A stretch of DNA of 9,857 bases from an uncultured Eubacteriales bacterium (GTDB taxonomy: Bacteria > Bacillota > Clostridia > Oscillospirales > Acutalibacteraceae), in contig CAKUAQ010000056.1 of the NCBI GenBank assembly GCA_934636435.1, positions 1 through 9,857 of the forward strand. Reading direction: 5' to 3'. Below the pieces are notes generated by a model that was not told the origin of the DNA, did not search any database, and saw nothing but the letters and a program-made list of their open reading frames with translations. The number at the start of each line of letters is the position of its first letter. Position 1 is the stretch's first letter. Both the position numbers and the translations under genes were made by a program. Shown here in pieces: positions 5,476 to 9,857 of this stretch.

Positions 5476-6921
5476 TTAATTCCCGAATCCTGTATAGCGG
5501 GTATCGCCCGCCTGATCGTTCTGCTCATTCTGCATGGCGGTCGCGAACCGATCCACGGCCGTGGCCACCGACACGCCCTTGGCGATCTCCAGCGACAGTA
5601 GAGTCTGGCTGTATCCGGAGCTGTCGGATACCAGCGTCAGCGCGCCTTCGTTGATGCCGGTGAGCGTGTCGCCGGTGATAAAGCCATAGAATGCATCCAT
5701 GTATTTATCCTGCTTGAAGATGGCGGTAAACTGCTTTTTGAAGATCTCCGGATACTGCTCGTACCAGCGGCGGCTGATCTCGTCGAGGATAAAGAGATAC
5801 TTGGCCGCATCCTTCTGATAGGCCGCCGGCACCACATAATAGAAGCCGCCGCTGGATTTATACAGGTCGTCTTTGGCGCCGTCGGGGCCGAGGGGCAACG
5901 GCGCAAAGCCCATGCCGCCCGCGTCTTTCTGCTGCAAATATGCGTCGGATGCGGAGGAGACCGCACCGATCTGCATGGCGCAGTTGCCGGCATACAGATT
6001 CTTATGGCTGGTGCCCCAGCTGCCGGAGGGTACATAGATGCACTGATCCTGACTGAACAGCTTCTGTATGTAGTTGAATCCGTTCAAAGTCTTTTTGTCC
6101 GACAGGGTCTGCTGCCATTTGCCGTCGGCATTGATGCGCCCCAGCGAGCCGCCGTTGGCCTTGACGAACACGCTGATGGAGGCGTTGGCCTCCAGCTGGC
6201 AGCCATATACGGAGATGTCGCCGTTGGCATCCTTTTTCGTCAGCTTTTTGCAGTATTCCTCGAATTTGTCGAAGGTCCACTCGCCCCGGTTATACAGGTC
6301 CAGCGGGTCCTCCAGCTTGTTGTCCACCGTCACCATGTTGACGTTATAGTACACCGCGTCGGTCTGTATGAACTGGGTCTTGTAGGACAGGCCGTAGTGC
6401 GCGCCGTTGATGTGGGTGGCTTTCATGGAGGGCTGATAATAATGCTTGGCGGTGAAGTCGATGCCAGCCTCTTTGGCCGCTTCGTCCAGATTCGCCCAGG
6501 CGTTCTTCTGCACGCCCCGGAAAACCACGTCGCAATAGACGATCTCGATGTTGCCCAGGTTGTTGCCGGACAGGCTGTCGGCGATAAACGCCGCGCCGTT
6601 GCTTTTATTGGTGTAGTATTCCTCCTTGATGGTGACGCCGTATTCTTTAGCCACCTTATTGACCAGCATCGCCCACTCGTCATCCTGCGGGTTCTGCCCC
6701 GGGTTCCGCATCTTGTCCGGATAGGCGATCTTGATCTGCGTGCCCTTCAGCGATTCCAGGAACTCCTTGCTGACCTGGACGGCGCCGGAGGTCGTGCCGC
6801 CGGAGGTGTCGCTGTCCGTGTTGGGTTGGCTGGCCGCGGGTTCTTTTCCGCAGCCGCTGATGGCCGCCAGCATCAATACTGCCAGCAGCAGCGCCAGAGA
6901 ACGTTTCAACAGGTTTTTCAT
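5476..6921 (-). CDS. Sugar ABC transporter substrate-binding lipoprotein
   Basis: This 481-residue protein has the layout of a family 1 extracellular solute-binding protein for carbohydrates (UgpB/MalE-like). The N-terminus MKNLLKRS is followed by a hydrophobic stretch (9-21) and the lipobox ISGC, so Cys24 would be lipidated and the protein held on the outer face of the membrane. A low-complexity Ser/Thr/Gly-rich linker (about 27-48) precedes the two-lobed domain. The domain shows typical features such as a WTFDKFEEYCKKLT helix, then YVPSGSWGTS and a GGFYYVVP strand. An in-frame ATG at 6939 lacks a ribosome binding site, whereas AAGGAG lies seven bases before 6921. No permease or ATPase is in the window, so partners must be encoded elsewhere or upstream. 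The ligand is probably the oligosaccharide handled by the surrounding enzymes. Confidence 0.93.
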   Translation of the reverse strand: MKNLLKRSLALLLAVLMLAAISGCGKEPAASQPNTDSDTSGGTTSGAVQVSKEFLESLKGTQIKIAYPDKMRNPGQNPQDDEWAMLVNKVAKEYGVTIKEEYYTNKSNGAAFIADSLSGNNLGNIEIVYCDVVFRGVQKNAWANLDEAAKEAGIDFTAKHYYQPSMKATHINGAHYGLSYKTQFIQTDAVYYNVNMVTVDNKLEDPLDLYNRGEWTFDKFEEYCKKLTKKDANGDISVYGCQLEANASISVFVKANGGSLGRINADGKWQQTLSDKKTLNGFNYIQKLFSQDQCIYVPSGSWGTSHKNLYAGNCAMQIGAVSSASDAYLQQKDAGGMGFAPLPLGPDGAKDDLYKSSGGFYYVVPAAYQKDAAKYLFILDEISRRWYEQYPEIFKKQFTAIFKQDKYMDAFYGFITGDTLTGINEGALTLVSDSSGYSQTLLSLEIAKGVSVATAVDRFATAMQNEQNDQAGDTRYTGFGN

Positions 6922-6928
6922 ACACAGG

Positions 6929-6934
6929 CTCCTT
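6929..6934 (-). promoter_or_regulatory. Ribosome binding site that sets the binding-protein start
   Basis: AAGGAG lies seven bases before the ATG at 6921. The in-frame ATG at 6939 sits upstream of this site and has no purine-rich sequence before it, so the shorter 481-residue protein is preferred. Confidence 0.85.
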
Positions 6935-6956
6935 TTCATATGTGATGGCTGAACGC

Positions 6957-7892
6957 TCAGCCAATAACCGATACACCTACAATTCTATCTAAATCGTTGG
7001 CGTTTTGCAAGAGAAATTTCAGCGTTTTTCGCCGGTCTTTTCCGCCGGGCAGGGGGTACATCCGTTCCCAGACCCAGCTGAAATCGTGGCGGAGGGAACG
7101 CTCCGCCAAAACGGCATTTTCATCCGTCACCCGGTAGGTTCCGCCGGCGGGTCCCTCCAGCACGTGCAGACAGAAGAACTGCCCCGTGGCGGTGACGGAC
7201 AGTGCCAGTTCCTCCCGTTTCAGCATGTTCCGGGGGATATATCGGAAGGCGCGGAAGGGCTGCGCCAGCGGCTCCGGCAGAGGGCGGCCACCCACTGGCG
7301 TTTTCCCTGCGGCGAGCCCTTGCGCCACCGTTTCCAGCAGTGCCCGGGCATACAGCCGATGGCCGGCGTCGTTGGGATGTACCCCATCCTCGCAGACCAG
7401 CGCTTCATAGGGGCTTCCGCTGTTGCCAAAGGCAGCGATCGTGTCGCATGCCGCACAGCCGTAATGCACGGATAGGCGCTGAATTGTTTTCATTTTTTCT
7501 GTGTATTCCCGTTCAGCGCTCTCCAACATACAGATGATTTCGCAACCGGGGTTTTGCTTCAACGCCGCCAGCAATAGCGATTCATAGTTGCGTGCCAGCT
7601 CCGCCGGAGCATCGTTCACCCCATGGCATATCACTATCAAATCGAACTTGCCGGCAAATGCCTGCCGGTTCAGCACCGCGAAGCTGAACAGGGAGTCGGT
7701 GCCGCCCACGGAAATATTGGTGAGGCCGACCCGGCAGCCGTAGGTGTTCTGCAATTCCCGGGTGAACAGCGCCGCAAATGCCGTATCGGGGGAGGAGGAA
7801 GAGCTGCCGTAGGCGATGCTGTCTCCGGCCACCAGCACGGAGATTGGCCGCTTTTCCGTCAGCTTTCGGTATAGATTCGGATGGGATGTCAT
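6957..7892 (-). CDS. SGNH/GDSL-type hydrolase with C-terminal extension
   Basis: This 311-residue protein shows the four SGNH blocks: GDSI (23-26, Ser25), SVGGTDS (61-67, oxyanion Gly), HGVND (90-94, Asn93) and DGVHPN (169-174, Asp169 and His172). Such enzymes are esterases, in sugar operons often O-acetyl esterases. There is no signal peptide, so it should work in the cytoplasm. The SGNH fold seems complete by about residue 195. The remaining 115 residues are unrecognised, rich in probable beta strands, and might be a small accessory domain. The gene starts one base after the stop of the second GH29-like gene. GGAGG is 13 bases before the ATG, longer than usual, so translation probably depends on ribosomes finishing the preceding gene. 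The binding-protein gene follows 35 bases later. Confidence 0.88.
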   Translation of the reverse strand: MTSHPNLYRKLTEKRPISVLVAGDSIAYGSSSSSPDTAFAALFTRELQNTYGCRVGLTNISVGGTDSLFSFAVLNRQAFAGKFDLIVICHGVNDAPAELARNYESLLLAALKQNPGCEIICMLESAEREYTEKMKTIQRLSVHYGCAACDTIAAFGNSGSPYEALVCEDGVHPNDAGHRLYARALLETVAQGLAAGKTPVGGRPLPEPLAQPFRAFRYIPRNMLKREELALSVTATGQFFCLHVLEGPAGGTYRVTDENAVLAERSLRHDFSWVWERMYPLPGGKDRRKTLKFLLQNANDLDRIVGVSVIG

Positions 7893-7893
7893 G

Positions 7894-8859
7894 TTACTTC
7901 AGATTCCTCCCGACAAAGCTGAGCGCCTCCTGCTGCTCCGGATCAAAGCTGCCGTCCCGGTATACGGCGATATCCACCGAGATCGGGATGCCGATCTGCT
8001 TGGCCCGGCCGATGTAGTCCAGCAGCTCCTCTTTGGAGCGTTTCAGTCCCGGCATACACCAGGTATGTCCCCGGTCGCCGTTGCCGGGGTGCACCCCCAG
8101 CGGGATCAGCAGATGTGCCTGCACCCCGTCCACAAACCGGTTCTCCGGCAGATCGACGAAATCCAGCCGTTCTCCGCAGACAAATTCCTCTGTGGACAGG
8201 CCGGGGGCGCATTTGCTGGTGCCCATCTGGTTGCAGGCGATGAGGGAATCGGGATTCCCCGCCTTAGCTGCCCGGTGATAATATTCCAGCAACGCGTCGG
8301 TATAGCCGATCTCTTCATAGCAGCGGTCGATCCACCAGCCCTTGACCCGGCTGCCGTAGCGTTCCGCCCATTCCTGCATCACCGCCGCCCAGTTGGCGAC
8401 GAATTCCTCGTTCACCATGCCGGTGTTGAGGTTGTGGCTGCCGTCCCCGATGACCAGTGTGGGCTTAATATCGGTCGCCCAGATGGGGCCGTCGGCGCTG
8501 TAATACAGGAACAGGTCGATATCGTATTTGGACAGCGCCGCATACAGATCGGCGGGCAGATCCCGCCGGCAGCAGGCTTCCCCCGGCTTTGTGCCGCTCA
8601 TGCGGTCGAAGGTCTCATTGGGGGCACACATATATTTGGTGCTCTGCATCATGGTGATGCAGTAGTACCCGGCGCCCATCTGATGGAGATGGTAGGCCAG
8701 CTTTTCGGTGTCGAATTCCTCCACCGCCGTGCTCCAGTCGGTGATCCGTCCGGAGGGGTTGCGCACCGGCCAGTCGCCGTTCTGCATGGGATTCATGTAG
8801 TGATTGAATACGCCGAAGCCGCGTTTGGAAAACCGTTCCAGTGCCTCGCTTGTTGCCAT
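7894..8859 (-). CDS. GH29 alpha-L-fucosidase-like protein, second copy
   Basis: This 321-residue protein looks like the catalytic barrel of GH29 alpha-L-fucosidases without the usual C-terminal beta domain. Matches to the GH29 pattern are GFGVFNHY (14-21, His20, family FGMFIHWG), FDTEKLAYHLHQMGAGYY (49-66), DLFLYYS (115-121, family FGLYYS) and WWIDRCY (175-181), where Asp178 fits the nucleophile of the W-x-D motif. The family His-His pair (KHHDGF region) is replaced by QSTKYM (72-77), so fucose specificity is doubtful. There is no signal peptide. About half of its residues match the adjacent upstream gene, so the two arose by tandem duplication. AAGGAGG overlapping the upstream stop, nine bases before the ATG, supports the start. 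It could instead be a related glycosidase or a non-catalytic relative; family placement is by eye only. Confidence 0.68.
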   Translation of the reverse strand: MATSEALERFSKRGFGVFNHYMNPMQNGDWPVRNPSGRITDWSTAVEEFDTEKLAYHLHQMGAGYYCITMMQSTKYMCAPNETFDRMSGTKPGEACCRRDLPADLYAALSKYDIDLFLYYSADGPIWATDIKPTLVIGDGSHNLNTGMVNEEFVANWAAVMQEWAERYGSRVKGWWIDRCYEEIGYTDALLEYYHRAAKAGNPDSLIACNQMGTSKCAPGLSTEEFVCGERLDFVDLPENRFVDGVQAHLLIPLGVHPGNGDRGHTWCMPGLKRSKEELLDYIGRAKQIGIPISVDIAVYRDGSFDPEQQEALSFVGRNLK

Positions 8860-8873
8860 AAGTTGTAGCCTCC

Positions 8874-9818
8874 TTATAAATGTTGTCCTACATATTCCAG
8901 CAGCCGCTGCTGCTCCGGATCAAAGCTGCCGTCCCGGTACACGACGATATCCACCGTCACCGGCGCGCCCACGGCGTTGACCCGGCGGATATAGTCCAGC
9001 ATATAGTCCGGGTCCCGTTTCACTCCCGGGAACGCCCAGGCACCGCCGCCGCATCCCGCCGGGAGCACCCCCAGCGGCGCGAAAATATGGGTCTGCTCGC
9101 CGTCGATGACCCCGGCACAGGGGATGTCGGTGAAATCGTTCCGTTCCCCGGCGAAATAATCCTCCTTGTGGGGAGCCGCCACCAGCTCGCCGCCGGCTGC
9201 ACCGCCGAAATTGTAGGCGATCAGCGCCTGGGGGTTACCGGCGCGTATGGCCCGGTCATAGTAGTCCAGCGTCTGCTCATTGTAGCCCAGCCAGCCGTAG
9301 CAGCCGTCGATCCACCAGCCCTTGACCCGGTTGCCGTAGCGTACGGCGTATTCCCGCAGCACCGACGACCAGTTGGTGAGGAAGGTTTCCGTCACCGGCA
9401 CCCGCGGCTCGCCCATGCCCATGCGCTCTCCCGCTATCGGGTCCAGGTGGGGGCCGTCGCCGGTATAATACAGGAACAGGTCGATGTCGTATTTCTCCAG
9501 CGCCCGGGCGATATCCAGCGGCAGATCCCGCCGGGAGCAGGCTTCTCCCGGCTGCGTGCCGCAGATGCGGTCGTAGGCCGCATTGGGAGCGCACATATAT
9601 TTGCTGCCCTGCATGAGGGTGATGAAGTAGTAGCCGGCGCCCATTTTATGCAGATTGTACGCCAGCTTTTCGACGTCAAACTCGCCGACGGCGGTATCCC
9701 AGTCGGTGATGCGACCGGAGGGATTGCGGCGCGGGTCGCCGCCGTTCTGCATTCCGTTCAGATAGTGGTTGAACACGCCCCATTTCCGGGCGGCGAACCG
9801 ATCGCTTGCTTTCGACAT
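8874..9818 (-). CDS. GH29 alpha-L-fucosidase-like protein, first copy
   Basis: This 314-residue protein is the first gene of the visible operon and a paralogue of its neighbour. It shares WGVFNHY (13-19, His18), FDVEKLAYNLHKMGAGYY (47-64), GSKYMCAPN (71-79), DLFLYYT (113-119), the GWWIDGCY motif with candidate nucleophile Asp171, and a nearly identical end VYRDGSFDPEQQ. It also lacks the GH29 His-His pair and the C-terminal beta domain, and has no signal peptide, so it should be cytoplasmic. The copies differ most in the loops at about 119-146 and 192-213, which may alter substrate choice. A TTG start at 9833 is rejected because AGGAGG (9825-9830) sits six bases before the ATG at 9818. The 14-base gap to the next gene suggests co-translation. 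The exact activity is unknown. Confidence 0.68.
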   Translation of the reverse strand: MSKASDRFAARKWGVFNHYLNGMQNGGDPRRNPSGRITDWDTAVGEFDVEKLAYNLHKMGAGYYFITLMQGSKYMCAPNAAYDRICGTQPGEACSRRDLPLDIARALEKYDIDLFLYYTGDGPHLDPIAGERMGMGEPRVPVTETFLTNWSSVLREYAVRYGNRVKGWWIDGCYGWLGYNEQTLDYYDRAIRAGNPQALIAYNFGGAAGGELVAAPHKEDYFAGERNDFTDIPCAGVIDGEQTHIFAPLGVLPAGCGGGAWAFPGVKRDPDYMLDYIRRVNAVGAPVTVDIVVYRDGSFDPEQQRLLEYVGQHL

Positions 9819-9824
9819 GACTCT

Positions 9825-9830
9825 CCTCCT
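9825..9830 (-). promoter_or_regulatory. Ribosome binding site that sets the first GH29-like start
   Basis: A perfect AGGAGG lies six bases before the ATG at 9818. It overlaps the codons that would follow a TTG start at 9833, which makes that longer reading unlikely. The remaining bases to 9857 show no recognisable promoter. Confidence 0.88.
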
Positions 9831-9857
9831 CAACCGTCACAGATGCTCGTTCACACA

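Larger units (their letters stand above)
875..9818 (-). other. Eight-gene glycan uptake and processing operon (partial)
   Basis: Eight genes follow one another on the minus strand with gaps of 14, 1, 35, 99, -3 (ATGA overlap), 4 and 20 bases. No promoter or T-tract terminator is seen between them. Only 39 bases remain upstream of the first start codon, and they hold a ribosome binding site but no clear promoter, so the operon likely starts beyond the window. The contents (sugar-binding lipoprotein, several carbohydrate-ester-type hydrolases, GH29-like proteins, sugar oxidoreductase) support a role in using a decorated oligosaccharide. Co-transcription is inferred from spacing alone. Confidence 0.8.

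Noticed and set aside
6004..6945. 313-residue plus-strand frame opposite the binding-protein gene
   Set aside because: Antisense to a well-supported lipoprotein gene. Its Val/Gly/Leu/Asp-rich composition is typical of a reverse reading.
7816..8868. 350-residue open frame on the plus strand opposite the SGNH and second GH29-like genes
   Set aside because: It spans two minus-strand genes with family motifs and good ribosome binding sites. No motif is seen in it, so it is a shadow frame.
9819..9833. TTG start giving a 319-residue first GH29-like protein
   Set aside because: The AGGAGG ribosome binding site lies inside this extension and fits the ATG at 9818.
1..9857. CRISPR array
   Set aside because: No regularly spaced repeat series was seen. 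The single 16-base repeat pair at 555 and 709 is not an array.

Overview
The window looks like a chromosomal stretch from a moderately GC-rich Gram-positive anaerobe, most likely a gut-type member of the Clostridia. This is inferred from strong AGGAGG-type ribosome binding sites, tRNA genes with encoded CCA ends, a lipoprotein-type sugar-binding protein and the style of the carbohydrate genes. No marker gene fixes the taxonomy. Every convincing gene lies on the minus strand, so transcription runs from high to low coordinates.

From about 9818 down to 875 there is a tight run of eight co-directional genes, read as one operon. In transcription order it encodes: two adjacent paralogous proteins distantly like GH29 alpha-L-fucosidases (8874-9818 and 7894-8859); an SGNH/GDSL hydrolase with an unrecognised C-terminal part (6957-7892); a sugar ABC-transporter substrate-binding lipoprotein (5476-6921); an alpha/beta hydrolase of the dienelactone-hydrolase/acetyl-esterase type (4330-5376); a CE15 glucuronoyl-esterase-like hydrolase (3242-4333); a CapA-type metallophosphoesterase-like protein (2071-3237); and a Gfo/Idh/MocA NAD(P)-dependent sugar oxidoreductase (875-2050). 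Gaps are very short: one ATGA overlap, one single-base gap, and several Shine-Dalgarno sites that overlap the stop codon of the gene before. The exception is a 99-base gap after the binding-protein gene, which holds a strong hairpin.

The genes fit together as an uptake and processing system for a decorated glycan or oligosaccharide. The lipoprotein would capture it outside the cell. The hydrolases lack visible signal peptides and would act in the cytoplasm, three as serine hydrolases removing ester groups (acetyl, or uronate/aryl esters) and the GH29-like pair cleaving or remodelling sugars. The oxidoreductase would act on the released sugar. The exact glycan cannot be read from the sequence. 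No permease, ATPase or regulator is in the window, and the operon probably continues beyond 9857.

Below the operon there are two strong hairpins (843-870 and 788-820), then about 350 bases with no convincing gene but with another hairpin and a 16-base near-perfect direct repeat. After that comes a two-tRNA operon on the minus strand: a consensus-like promoter (407-434), tRNA with anticodon CAT (probably Ile2, possibly Met; 301-377), tRNA-Trp (134-209) and an intrinsic terminator (91-129). Positions 1-90 show nothing I can call.
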